Shown piece after piece: positions 16,967-25,386 of a stretch of DNA of 50,875 nt (its first letter is position 1; each line of letters begins with the position of its first letter). Position numbers and translations under genes: made by a program. The stretch comes from Jatrophihabitans sp964252635 (lineage in GTDB: Bacteria > Actinomycetota > Actinomycetes > Mycobacteriales > Jatrophihabitantaceae). Location of the stretch: assembly GCF_964252635.1 (NCBI RefSeq), contig NZ_CAXUNP010000026.1:1-50875 (forward strand), read 5' to 3'. Under the pieces are notes generated by a model. That model was not told where the DNA came from, did not search any database, and worked only from the letters and a program-made list of their open reading frames with translations.

Positions 16967-17422
16967 TTAGTGCGTGCCCCAGTTGTAGGTCTGCTTGACG
17001 AGCTTGAGGTAGAGGAACGACTCGGTGCGCGTGACGCCCGGGATCGCGCGGATGTGCTTGTTCACGAGCTCCAGCAGGTGCGCGTCATCCTCGACGACCA
17101 CCTCGACGAGCAGGTCGTAGGAGCCGGCGGTGACGACGATGTAGTCGACGGCGTCGACCGCGGCGAGCTGTTCGGCGACCTGCTCCACGTCGCCGGTGAC
17201 CGACACCGCCACCATGGCCTGCTTGGCGAACCCGACCTGCATGGGATCGGTGACGGCCACGATCTGCATGACGCCGGTGTCGACGAGCTTCTGGACGCGT
17301 TGCCGGACCGCGGCCTCGGACAGCCCCACCGCCTTGCCGATCGAGGCGTACGGCCGGCGGCCGTCCTCCTGCAACTGGGCGATGATCGCGCGGGAGACCT
17401 CGTCAGGAACGCCGTTCGGCAT
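16967..17422 (-). CDS. Lrp/AsnC family regulator of the amine-catabolism cluster
   Basis: Regulator of 151 residues. HTH at about 10-50 (IIAQLQEDGRRPYASIGKAVGLSEAAVRQRVQKL), RAM domain from about 68 (AVSVTGDVEQVAEQLAAVDAVDYIVVTAGSYDLLVEVV) and the ending KQTYNWGTH found in regulators next to class III aminotransferases. It lies between the aminotransferase (downstream, same strand) and potA (divergent), so it probably controls both directions in response to an amino acid or amine. Confidence 0.88.
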   Translation of the reverse strand: MPNGVPDEVSRAIIAQLQEDGRRPYASIGKAVGLSEAAVRQRVQKLVDTGVMQIVAVTDPMQVGFAKQAMVAVSVTGDVEQVAEQLAAVDAVDYIVVTAGSYDLLVEVVVEDDAHLLELVNKHIRAIPGVTRTESFLYLKLVKQTYNWGTH

Positions 17423-17720
17423 GACTGACGACTCCTTCTGCGCGAGGTGGGCTTGGCGAACGATGTCGTTGCCGCGAGGCTAACAGACAACCGGATCCGT
17501 CGTCTGCAAGCGTTTCGACGACGTGTTCGTTCCGCAGCCGGATCTGTCGCTGTGTGTTTGCGGTTTTCGTGGCCGAAGGGGTGACGAACGCCGCCGACCG
17601 TGCGTAAATGAGGGCCGATCGCGGGATTTCGTGACGGCAACGGGGTTCATCCGGCGGAAACAGTCACCAGGTTGGCTGTGTCCTGGCACGCGAGGCAACG
17701 GCAGAACGAGGGGAGACGGC
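17423..17720. other. Divergent regulatory region lrp-potA
   Basis: Gene-free 298 bp. It holds an imperfect palindrome at 17484-17506 (CAGAC ... GTCTG around GGATCC) and a related copy of its core: CCGGATCCGTCG at 17491-17502 and CCGGATCTGTCG at 17538-17549, 47 bp apart (11 of 12 identical). Repeated sites at a spacing of a few helical turns suit Lrp-type binding. The frame upstream of potA is open here, but the GTG at 17721 with a purine-rich site is the better start. Confidence 0.45.
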
Positions 17721-18917
17721 GTGGGGGAACGCCCGAAGGACACGCGCGCGGCGGGCACGGCGGCGATCGAGCTGGTCGGCATCGCCAAGCGGTTCGTCTC
17801 GAAGCGGGGCACGGTGACGGCCGTCGAACGCGTCGACCTCACCATCGGCGAGGGTGAGTTCTTCTCGCTGCTCGGACCGTCGGGGTGCGGCAAGACCACG
17901 ACGCTGCGCATGATCGGCGGTTTCGAGGAACCCACCCAGGGCCAGATCCTGCTCTACGGCAACGACGTCGTCGGGGTGCCGCCCAACCGTCGCGACGTGA
18001 ACATGGTCTTCCAGTCCTACGCGCTGTTCCCGCACATGTCGGTGTTCGACAACGTCGCGTTCGGTCTGGAACGCAAGGGTGTGCAGAAGGCCGAGGCGCG
18101 TACCCGGGTGGGCGAGATGCTCGATCTCGTGCAGCTCGACGGCAAGGCCGACCGACGCCCCAAGGAGCTGTCCGGCGGTCAGCAGCAGCGGGTCGCGCTG
18201 GCCCGCGCGCTGGTGAACCGCCCGCGTGCGCTGCTGCTCGACGAGCCGCTCGCCGCCCTGGACCTCAAGCTGCGGCAGGCGATGCAGCTCGAGCTCAAGC
18301 GCATCCAGCGCGAGGTCGGCATCACCTTCATCTTCGTCACCCACGACCAGAACGAGGCGCTGACCATGTCCGACCGCCTCGTGGTCATGAACGCGGGACG
18401 CATCGAACAGCTCGGCGCGCCGCGCGAGGTCTACGAACGCCCGCGCACGCGGTTCGTCGCCGGCTTCATCGGCACGTCGAACCTGCTCACCGGTACCGTG
18501 CGCTCCCTCGACGGGGGCACCGCCGTCCTCGACACGGGCGCCGACGAGAGCATCGTCGTACCCGGTGCGGCCGAGGCCGGCGCGGCCGTCGGCTCGCCGC
18601 TCGACGTCACCGTCCGGCCCGAGAAGATCGTGCTCAGCGCCCAGCGCCCCGACGCCGGCCGGTGTGCCGTCCGCGGCCGCGTCACCGAGGTGGTCTACCT
18701 CGGCACGTCGACCCAGTACGCCGTCACCGCCCTCGACGGCAGCGAGTTGCTCGTGTTCCTGCAGAACGCGGCCGACTCCGACGACATCGCGAACCGCAAC
18801 GACGACGTCTGGCTGTCCTGGCGCGCCGAGCACTGCCTGCCGCTCGGCGAGCCGTTGAGCGGGGCGTCCGGTCCCGTCGACGTGACGAAGGACCCGTCCC
18901 TGGTCGCCGCCTCGTGA
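17721..18917 (+). CDS. potA: Polyamine ABC transporter ATPase PotA
   Basis: ATP-binding subunit of a spermidine/putrescine-type importer. Walker A GPSGCGKTTT, Q-loop FQSYALFPHMSV, signature LSGGQQQRVALARAL, Walker B ALLLDEPLAALD and H-loop FVTHDQ are all intact. A C-terminal TOBE-type domain (about 290-380) follows. Length is 398 residues from GTG 17721, which follows GAGGGGAGA. Its stop overlaps the potD start (GTGA), and potB, potC and an FAD oxidase follow in the same operon, which fixes the assignment to the Pot family over other importers. Confidence 0.92.
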   Translation: MGERPKDTRAAGTAAIELVGIAKRFVSKRGTVTAVERVDLTIGEGEFFSLLGPSGCGKTTTLRMIGGFEEPTQGQILLYGNDVVGVPPNRRDVNMVFQSYALFPHMSVFDNVAFGLERKGVQKAEARTRVGEMLDLVQLDGKADRRPKELSGGQQQRVALARALVNRPRALLLDEPLAALDLKLRQAMQLELKRIQREVGITFIFVTHDQNEALTMSDRLVVMNAGRIEQLGAPREVYERPRTRFVAGFIGTSNLLTGTVRSLDGGTAVLDTGADESIVVPGAAEAGAAVGSPLDVTVRPEKIVLSAQRPDAGRCAVRGRVTEVVYLGTSTQYAVTALDGSELLVFLQNAADSDDIANRNDDVWLSWRAEHCLPLGEPLSGASGPVDVTKDPSLVAAS

Positions 18918-20179
18918 GCGGGCCGGACCTCCCGCCGGACTTGTTGCGCGGCTTGACGCAGGCGCGCGTCTCACGCCGCCGCATGCTGCAGCTCGGCGGT
19001 CTGTCGGCCATGGGCGCCGTCCTCTCCGCGTGCAGCATCCCCGGATCTCAGGGCGGCGGGTCCAAGCTGAGCCTCAACGGTGCGCGGCGCCAGATCGACG
19101 ACTTCTGGCGGAGCCAGACCAAGAAGGGCCAGCTCAACTTCGCGAACTGGCCGCTCTACATCGACACCGGCAAGAAGGCGAGCGATCACCCGTCGCTGTC
19201 GCTGTTCACTGAGCAGACCGGGATCAAGGTCAAGTACGACGAGGTCATCCAGCAGGACGACACGTACTACGGGAAGATCGCACCGGTGCTGAAGCAGGGC
19301 CAGGGCACCGGCTATGACCTCATGGTCATCACCAACGGCATCTACCTCGACAACCTGATCGAGCGTGACTACGTCATCCCGCTGGACCAGAGCCGGATGA
19401 CCAACTTCTACGCCAACGCCTCGGATCTGGTGAAGAACGCCAGCTACGACCGCGGCAACGTGTACACGATGGCGTGGCAGTCGGGCATCACCGGCATCGG
19501 CTACGACCCCAAGCGGGTCGGCGGCAAGATCAAGAGTTGGAACGACCTGCTGGACCGGCGCTTCGCCGGCAAGATCGGGATGTTCGCCGACAACGAGGAC
19601 CTGCCGAACTCGGCGCTGTGCGCGATCGGTGTCAACCCGGAGAACTCGACTCCGGCCGACTGGAAGAAGGCCGCCGCGTGGCTGCGCAAGCAGCGGCCCC
19701 TGGTGCGCAAGTACTACCAGCAGGACTACGTGGCGCCGCTGTCCAAGGGCGACCTGTGGGCCTCGATGGCGTGGTCGGGTGACATCTTCCAGGCCAACGC
19801 CAACGGTGCCTCGCTGGAGTTCGTGGTGCCCGAGGAGGGTGCCGCGTTCTGGACCGACAACATGTGCATCCCCGCGCACGCCCAGCACCCGCTCGACGCG
19901 ATGACCTACATGGACTGGGTCTACAAGCCGAGCGTGGCCGCCATGATCGCCGACTACGTCAACTACATCACCCCGGTGCCCGCCACGCAGAAGATCTTCG
20001 CTACCGACGCCAGAACCGCGACCAGCAAGGACGACAAGGAGTACTACAGCGGGTTGTCGACCAGCCCGCTCGTCTTCCCGTCCGCGGCCGACTATTCGCG
20101 GTTGCACCGGTACCGCGTGCTCAGCGCGGAGGAGCAGCAGACCTGGAACGGTCTGTTCGAACCGATCTACCAGTCATGA
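18914..20179 (+). CDS. potD: Polyamine ABC transporter substrate-binding lipoprotein PotD
   Basis: Extracellular solute-binding protein of about 421 residues. The N terminus holds a twin-arginine-like SRRRMLQLGG, a hydrophobic stretch and a lipobox LSAC, so it is probably a lipoprotein exported by Tat. The mature part has PotD/PotF features: LNFANWPLYID, YDEVIQQDDTYYGKI, YDLMVITNGIYLDNLI, MAWQSGITGIGYDPKRV, and WTDNMCIPAHAQHP near the C terminus. GTG 18914 overlaps the potA stop, and its own stop overlaps potB (ATGA). Ligand is likely putrescine or spermidine; a Pot-like opine or amine cannot be excluded. Confidence 0.9.
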   Translation: MSGPDLPPDLLRGLTQARVSRRRMLQLGGLSAMGAVLSACSIPGSQGGGSKLSLNGARRQIDDFWRSQTKKGQLNFANWPLYIDTGKKASDHPSLSLFTEQTGIKVKYDEVIQQDDTYYGKIAPVLKQGQGTGYDLMVITNGIYLDNLIERDYVIPLDQSRMTNFYANASDLVKNASYDRGNVYTMAWQSGITGIGYDPKRVGGKIKSWNDLLDRRFAGKIGMFADNEDLPNSALCAIGVNPENSTPADWKKAAAWLRKQRPLVRKYYQQDYVAPLSKGDLWASMAWSGDIFQANANGASLEFVVPEEGAAFWTDNMCIPAHAQHPLDAMTYMDWVYKPSVAAMIADYVNYITPVPATQKIFATDARTATSKDDKEYYSGLSTSPLVFPSAADYSRLHRYRVLSAEEQQTWNGLFEPIYQS

Positions 20180-21072
20180 CCGCCGCCACCGGTACCCCGC
20201 GTCGCCCGAGGCGGCGGTGGGTGGGGCGGCTCGCCCCGTACGCGCTGGTCCTGCCGGGCTGGCTGTGGCTCGTCATCTTCTTCGTGCTGCCCACGTTGTC
20301 GATGCTGTCGGTGTCGACGATGACCGGCAACGACCTGCAGGGCTTCAAGCAGACCTTCCACCTGGCCACGTACAGCCACGCCTGGGACCAGTTCCACGTG
20401 CAGATCGTGCGGTCACTGGTCTACGGGCTGATCGCCACCGCGCTGTGCCTGGTCATCGCCTACCCGGTCGCGTACTGGATCGCGTTCCGCGGCGGTCGGT
20501 ACAAGTCCATGCTGCTGTTCCTGCTGCTGCTGCCGTTCTTCGTGTCCTTCGTGATCCGCACGCAGTCCTGGGAGTTCATGCTGGACGACCACGGCATGGT
20601 GCTGGGGTTGCTGCGCACCGTGCACCTGGCCGACGGCGGCACCCAGATCCTGCAGACGCCGACCGCCGTCATCGGCGGGCTGGTCTACAACTTCCTGCCG
20701 TTCACCGTGCTGCCGATCTACGTGGCCCTCGAGCGCGTCGACCCGGCGCTGCTCGAGGCGTCCGCCGACCTCTACGCCAACAAGGCCACCGCGTTCCGCA
20801 AGGTGGTGCTGCCGCTGTCGATGCCGGGGGTCTTCGCCGCGGTGCTGCTGACCTTCGTGCCGGTGGCGTCGGACTACGTCAACGCCCAGATCCTCGGCGG
20901 CGCGCGGACGACGATGATCGGCACGGTCATCGAGTCGCAGTACTTCACCAACCTCAACTACCCGACCGCGTCGGCGCTGTCGTTCATCCTGATGGCCCTG
21001 CTGCTCGTCGGCGTCTTCGCCTACGCCCGTTTGCTGGGCACCGACGACGTCCTCGAGATGGCGGCGGCGTGA
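20176..21072 (+). CDS. potB: Polyamine ABC transporter permease PotB
   Basis: Membrane permease of 298 residues with six helices. The first follows an Arg-rich start (TPRRPRRRWVGRLAPYALVLPGWLWLVIFFVLPTLSML). The ATPase-coupling EAA loop is EASADLYANKATAFRKVVLPLSMPGVF near residue 193. ATG 20176 overlaps the potD stop. It pairs with PotC and is served by PotA. Confidence 0.92.
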   Translation: MTAATGTPRRPRRRWVGRLAPYALVLPGWLWLVIFFVLPTLSMLSVSTMTGNDLQGFKQTFHLATYSHAWDQFHVQIVRSLVYGLIATALCLVIAYPVAYWIAFRGGRYKSMLLFLLLLPFFVSFVIRTQSWEFMLDDHGMVLGLLRTVHLADGGTQILQTPTAVIGGLVYNFLPFTVLPIYVALERVDPALLEASADLYANKATAFRKVVLPLSMPGVFAAVLLTFVPVASDYVNAQILGGARTTMIGTVIESQYFTNLNYPTASALSFILMALLLVGVFAYARLLGTDDVLEMAAA

Positions 21073-21088
21073 TGACGGGAGGGGGCAG

Positions 21089-21946
21089 ATGACCGCGCTG
21101 GCCGGCGCCGCGCTCGAGGAGGCGGCCGAGCACGAACAGCAACCGGCTCCCCGCACGCGTCGCCGCCGCGGTTGGCTGCTGCCCCTGTGGGGCTGGCTGG
21201 TGATCGTCTGGCTGTCGGCACCGATCGTCGTCATGATCGTGTTCGGGTTCAACGACGGCAACGGCCGCGGCGTGAGCACCACCTGGCGTGGCTTCACCCT
21301 GAAGTGGTACCAGCAGCTGTTCGGGATCAACGACCTGACGGACGCGCTGATCAACTCGCTGACCGTGGCTCTGCTGACGACGGCCATCGCGGTGGTGCTC
21401 GGCACCCTGATGGGCGTTGCCCTCGGGCGGTTCCGTTTCCGGGGTGTGGGGTCGGTGAACCTGTTGCTGTTCGCCAACATCGCCGCGCCGGAGGTCGTGC
21501 TCGGTGCCGCGCTGTTGAGCCTGTTCCTGACCCTGAACATCCCGCGCGGGTACCTCACCATCCTGATCGCCCACGTCATGTTCAGCGTCGCCTACGTGGT
21601 GGTGACCGTGCGGGCGCGGATGTCCGGGATGGACCCGGCTCTGGAGGAGGCGGCGCGCGACCTCGGCGCCGGCCCGGTGGCGACCTTCTTCCGCGTCACC
21701 CTGCCGGTGATCATGCCGGGGGTGACCGCCGGCGCGCTGCTCGCGTTCGCGCTGTCGATCGACGACTACATCATCACCTCGTTCAACAACGGGTCCACCC
21801 AGACGTTCCCGCTGTGGGTCTACGGTGCCGCGCAGCGCAACGGCGGCAGCGTGCCGCCCCAGGTCAACGTGATGGGGACGCTGATCTTCGGGTTCGGTGT
21901 GCTGCTCGCCGTGGCGGCCGGGCTCAGCGCGCGCCGCAAGTCATGA
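21089..21946 (+). CDS. potC: Polyamine ABC transporter permease PotC
   Basis: Second permease of the importer, 285 residues, six helices. APIVVMIVFGFND in the first periplasmic part and the EAA loop EEAARDLGAGPVATFFRVTLPVIMPG are typical of PotC. A strong GGGAGGGGG site precedes the ATG, after a 16-bp gap from potB. Its stop overlaps the FAD oxidase start (ATGA), linking uptake and oxidation. Confidence 0.92.
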   Translation: MTALAGAALEEAAEHEQQPAPRTRRRRGWLLPLWGWLVIVWLSAPIVVMIVFGFNDGNGRGVSTTWRGFTLKWYQQLFGINDLTDALINSLTVALLTTAIAVVLGTLMGVALGRFRFRGVGSVNLLLFANIAAPEVVLGAALLSLFLTLNIPRGYLTILIAHVMFSVAYVVVTVRARMSGMDPALEEAARDLGAGPVATFFRVTLPVIMPGVTAGALLAFALSIDDYIITSFNNGSTQTFPLWVYGAAQRNGGSVPPQVNVMGTLIFGFGVLLAVAAGLSARRKS

Positions 21947-23337
21947 GGCCGCACCCGTCGCTGGCCGACTCGGCGCCCGGGTCCTTCTGGTTGGACTCAC
22001 CCGTTCGTCCCGACCCGCTGCCGGCGTTGACGGGCTCGGCGCGTGCCGACCTGACCGTGGTCGGCGGCGGGTACACCGGGCTGTGGACGGCGCTGCTGGC
22101 CAAGGAACGCGACCCGTCCCGCGACGTCCTGCTGCTGGAGAGCCGCACCTGCGGGTGGGCCGCCTCCGGACGCAACGGCGGGTTCTGCGCGGCCAGCCTG
22201 ACGCACGGGCTCGACAACGGCCTGACGCGGTTCCCCGACGACATGACTGCGCTCGAGCGCCTCGGCGCCCAGAACCTCGACGAGATCGAGAAGACCGTGT
22301 CCCGGCACGGGATCGACTGCGACTTCGAGCGCACCGGTGAGCTCGAGGTCGCCACGTCGCCCCACGAGGTCGAGTGGGTGCGTGACGACGTCGAGCAGGC
22401 ACGCGGGCACGGGCACGAGGCGGTCTTCCTCGACACCGACGCCGTGCGCGCCGAGGTGGCGTCCCCGACCTACCTCGCCGGGTCCTGGCACCGGGACCGG
22501 GTTGCGCTGGTCGACCCGGCACGCCTGGCGTGGGGGCTGCGCACGGCGTGCCTCTCGGTCGGGGTGCGCATCGCCGAGAACACGCCGGTGACCGGGCTGC
22601 GCCGGGACGGGCCCGGGGTGCGGGTGACCACCGAGCACGCCGTCGTGCGCTCGGCGCGTGCCGTGCTCGGCACCAGCGCGTTCCCCGGCCTGCTGAGGCG
22701 GATGCGCCCCTACACCGTTCCGGTCTACGACTACGTGCTGGTGACCGAGCCGCTGTCCGCGGCGCAGCTCGACTTGATCGGCTGGCGTAACCGGCAGGGC
22801 GTCGGCGACGTCACCAACCAGTTCCACTACTACCGCCTGACCTCGGACGACCGGATCCTCTGGGGCGGTTACGACGCGATCTACCACTGGCGTAACGGCT
22901 TGCGCGAGGAGCTCGACGAGCGCCCCGCCACGTTCGACATGCTGGCGCGCCAGTTCTTCGCGACCTTCCCCCAGCTCGAGGGTCTGCGGTTCACCCACCG
23001 CTGGGGCGGGGCGATCGACACCTCGACCCGTTTCTTCGCCTTCCAGCGCGCCGCGGTGTCCGGCCGGGTGGCCTACAGCGTCGGCTACACCGGCCTCGGC
23101 GTCGGCGCGACCCGCTTCGGGGCCCAGGTGGCCCTCGACCTGCTCGACGGCCGCGACAGCGACGCCCTGCAGCTCGAGGCCATCCGGTCGCGCCCGTGGC
23201 CGTTCCCGCCCGAACCGCTTCGCTACGCCGGCATCCAGCTCACCCGCTTCGAGCTCGCGCGCGCCGACCGCAATCAGGGCCGGCGCGGTCCGTGGCTGCG
23301 CCTGCTCGACCGGCTCGGCCTGGGCTTCGACTCCTGA
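21943..23337 (+). CDS. FAD-dependent amine oxidoreductase (DAO family), operon with PotABCD
   Basis: Flavoprotein of 464 residues. VVGGGYTGLWTALLAKERDP is the FAD Rossmann motif near residue 32, CGWAASGRNGGFCAASL the DAO signature, THRWGGAIDTSTRFF and GYTGLGVGATRFGA the C-terminal FAD contacts. It is a paralogue of the 6523-7890 protein, ending in the same PEPLRYAG motif. ATG 21943 overlaps the potC stop, so it is translated with the transporter and probably oxidises its cargo, such as a polyamine or its gamma-glutamyl derivative (PuuB-like). No PuuA-type ligase is in the window, so free amine may be the substrate. Confidence 0.85.
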   Translation: MRPHPSLADSAPGSFWLDSPVRPDPLPALTGSARADLTVVGGGYTGLWTALLAKERDPSRDVLLLESRTCGWAASGRNGGFCAASLTHGLDNGLTRFPDDMTALERLGAQNLDEIEKTVSRHGIDCDFERTGELEVATSPHEVEWVRDDVEQARGHGHEAVFLDTDAVRAEVASPTYLAGSWHRDRVALVDPARLAWGLRTACLSVGVRIAENTPVTGLRRDGPGVRVTTEHAVVRSARAVLGTSAFPGLLRRMRPYTVPVYDYVLVTEPLSAAQLDLIGWRNRQGVGDVTNQFHYYRLTSDDRILWGGYDAIYHWRNGLREELDERPATFDMLARQFFATFPQLEGLRFTHRWGGAIDTSTRFFAFQRAAVSGRVAYSVGYTGLGVGATRFGAQVALDLLDGRDSDALQLEAIRSRPWPFPPEPLRYAGIQLTRFELARADRNQGRRGPWLRLLDRLGLGFDS

Positions 23338-23348
23338 CGCGGTGACGG

Positions 23349-23951
23349 TCAGCCGACCGGGGCGAGCTCGGCGGCGCCGAAGGAGACGCTGAAGCGCTTG
23401 CACCAGATCGTGACGCTCGTCAGCGTCCGCAGGTCGGCGTCCTTCGGGATCCGGTACACCTGGTTGCCGAGGTTGCCCTTCAGGGTGCCGAGGTTGACGT
23501 GCGTGCCGTCGTCGAAGACGTGCCAGCCCTTCTCGCCGCGCAACACGGGCGCGTCGGTGAGCCACACGTGCACGTCCGGGCCGTCGCTGGTGTCGAGGTC
23601 GGCGACGGCGAGCACGCGGCTGCCGTCCGGCTGGCGCACGACGCTGACCGTGCCCGAGGTCGAGTGCTCGTGGCTGATGAGCCGGCCACGGGACAGCAGC
23701 ACGGCCTGCGACGGGGACGGGCGGGTCGGCGTGGGCCGCGCGGCGTCCAGCGACGGTGCGGTCGCGGGTGGGACGGTCGGCGGAGCCTGCGTGGGCGAGG
23801 TTTCGGCGACGGCCGGCAGCTTCTCGTCGACCCGGTGGTCGACGACGAGCTTCCAGGGCTGGAACCAGGCCAGCCCGGTGGCAACGACGGCGGCAGCCAC
23901 GAGCGCTGCTGCGCTCCACAGGATGCGCCGGCGGCGACGGGGTGCGGCCAT
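23349..23951 (-). CDS. Membrane-anchored DM13-domain protein
   Basis: A 200-residue protein with an Arg-rich start and one N-terminal helix (ILWSAAALVAAAVVATGLAWF), then a Pro/Thr/Ala linker, then an extracytoplasmic DM13 domain (about 85-195). The domain shows RGRLISHEHSTSGTVSVV, SDGPDVHVWLT, and a conserved Cys in IWCKRFSVSFGAAEL. DM13 has been proposed to take part in electron transfer through that Cys; function here is not known. It is convergent with the FAD oxidase gene. Confidence 0.8.
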   Translation of the reverse strand: MAAPRRRRRILWSAAALVAAAVVATGLAWFQPWKLVVDHRVDEKLPAVAETSPTQAPPTVPPATAPSLDAARPTPTRPSPSQAVLLSRGRLISHEHSTSGTVSVVRQPDGSRVLAVADLDTSDGPDVHVWLTDAPVLRGEKGWHVFDDGTHVNLGTLKGNLGNQVYRIPKDADLRTLTSVTIWCKRFSVSFGAAELAPVG

Positions 23952-24010
23952 GCCGGCAGCCTAGGGTCGGCCCCCGTGATCCACGGTGACGATCCACGAA
24001 CGGCCGAAGT

Positions 24011-24022
24011 TACGGTACCGTA
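24011..24022. promoter_or_regulatory. Perfect 12-bp palindrome before the desaturase
   Basis: TACGGTACCGTA is fully self-complementary and ends 6 bp before the desaturase ATG. The position suggests an operator for a dimeric repressor, perhaps of the TetR type as known for other desaturase genes. The regulator is not in the window. Confidence 0.6.
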
Positions 24023-24028
24023 GGTTGT

Positions 24029-24982
24029 ATGTCCGTACTCGCACCTGCCGACACCGACGAAGGCATGCAGTCGCGCCTGCTGCACGAGCTGGAGCCGGTC
24101 GTCGCGCAGAACCTCGAACGTCACCTCAAGGCTGCGAAGCCGTGGCACCCGCACGACTACGTGCCGTGGTCGCGCGGCCGTGATTTCGCGTTCCTCGGCG
24201 GCGAGGACTGGAAGCCCGAGGACTCGCCGCTCGACCCGGTCGCGCGCACGGCGATGACCGTCAACCTGCTGACCGAGGACAACCTGCCGTCCTACCACCG
24301 CGAGATCGCCACCCGCTTCAGCCGCGACGGCGCCTGGGGCGAGTGGGTCGGCCGCTGGACCGCCGAGGAGGGCCGGCACGGCATCGCGCTGCGCGACTAC
24401 CTCGTCGTCACCCGCGGGGTGGACCCGGTCGAGCTGGAGAACCTGCGCATGCTGCACATGACGGCGGGTTACGACTCCGGGGACAAGACCGCGCTGCAGG
24501 CCGTCGCGTACGTGTCGTTCCAGGAGCTCGCCACCCGCGTGTCGCACCGCAACACCGGCGCGGCGGCCGGTTGCCCGCTGGCCGAGCAGCTACTGGCCCG
24601 CGTCGCCACCGACGAGAACCTGCACATGGTCTTCTACCGCAACCTGGTGGCCGCCGCGCTCGAGCGCGAGCCCGACGCCACCGTCTGCGCCATCCGTGAC
24701 GAGGTCGTCGGCTTCCAGATGCCGGGTCAGGGGATGCCGAACTACCTGCGCAACTCCGCCACGATCGCCAAGGCCGGCATCTACGACCTGCGGCTGCACC
24801 ACGACGAGGTCATCGCGCCGGTGCTGCGCTACTGGAAGATCTTCACCCGCGACGACCTGGGGCCGGCCGGCGAGCAGGCCCGTACCGAGCTGGCGGAGTT
24901 CATGACCGCGCTCGACGGGCAGGCCTCGCGGTTCGAGGAGAAGCGCGAGGCGCAGCGCGCGAAGGCCGCCGCCCGCAGCTGA
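24029..24982 (+). CDS. Acyl-ACP desaturase (soluble di-iron)
   Basis: Ferritin-like di-iron enzyme that introduces a double bond into acyl-ACP, here 317 residues. Two EXXH motifs are present: EEGRHGIALRDYL near residue 114 and DENLHMVFYRNL near 196, with the outer Glu of LTEDNLPSYH near 85. The family is common in mycolic-acid and related actinobacteria (DesA). A palindrome overlies the translation start, so repression in response to fatty acid state is plausible. Substrate chain length unknown. Confidence 0.9.
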   Translation: MSVLAPADTDEGMQSRLLHELEPVVAQNLERHLKAAKPWHPHDYVPWSRGRDFAFLGGEDWKPEDSPLDPVARTAMTVNLLTEDNLPSYHREIATRFSRDGAWGEWVGRWTAEEGRHGIALRDYLVVTRGVDPVELENLRMLHMTAGYDSGDKTALQAVAYVSFQELATRVSHRNTGAAAGCPLAEQLLARVATDENLHMVFYRNLVAAALEREPDATVCAIRDEVVGFQMPGQGMPNYLRNSATIAKAGIYDLRLHHDEVIAPVLRYWKIFTRDDLGPAGEQARTELAEFMTALDGQASRFEEKREAQRAKAAARS

Positions 24983-24990
24983 GCGGGCGG

Positions 24991-25007
24991 GCCGGTCCTC
25001 GACCGGC
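24991..25007. terminator. Hairpin between desaturase and DUF2631 genes
   Basis: GCCGGTC and GACCGGC pair over 7 bp around a 3-nt loop, directly after the desaturase stop and before the convergent DUF2631 stop. Short, so moderate confidence. Confidence 0.5.
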
Positions 25008-25030
25008 GGGTGAGCCGCCCTACGAGTGGG

Positions 25031-25309
25031 TCAGCCCCGCCAGGAGTTCTTGCGCTTCTGCCGCGCCACGATCAGTCCGATGACGAGCAGACCGGCGCTG
25101 ATGCCGAGGAACAGCGCGCCCTGCAGGTTGTAGTGCGTCGAGGTCATCATGAGGATGAGCACGATGGCCACGATCCAGCCCGCGACGATGGTCCAGCGGC
25201 CGAACTCCCCGTGCCAGCCCCAGTCCTCGGGGTGCTCGGTCGGGTGGTCGTGCTTGTAGTCGTCGGGCAGGGCGAGGTCGGGCTCTTCGCTCCCGGGCTT
25301 GAGGGCCAC
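25031..25309 (-). CDS. Small DUF2631-like membrane protein
   Basis: A 92-residue protein with an acidic/His N terminus (PDDYKHDHPTEHPEDWGWHGE) and two hydrophobic helices, ending in KRKNSWRG. The HPEDWGWHGEFGRWTIVAGWIVA stretch matches the DUF2631 pattern of actinobacteria. Function unknown. It is convergent with the desaturase and divergent from the NamH-like gene (77 bp between starts). Confidence 0.7.
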   Translation of the reverse strand: MALKPGSEEPDLALPDDYKHDHPTEHPEDWGWHGEFGRWTIVAGWIVAIVLILMMTSTHYNLQGALFLGISAGLLVIGLIVARQKRKNSWRG

Positions 25310-25386
25310 GGCATGCTCCTGTCGGGACGCGTCGTCGGTGGGGCTGGTTCATTCTGACACTGCGGTCACTGGCTACCGTGGGCGCC

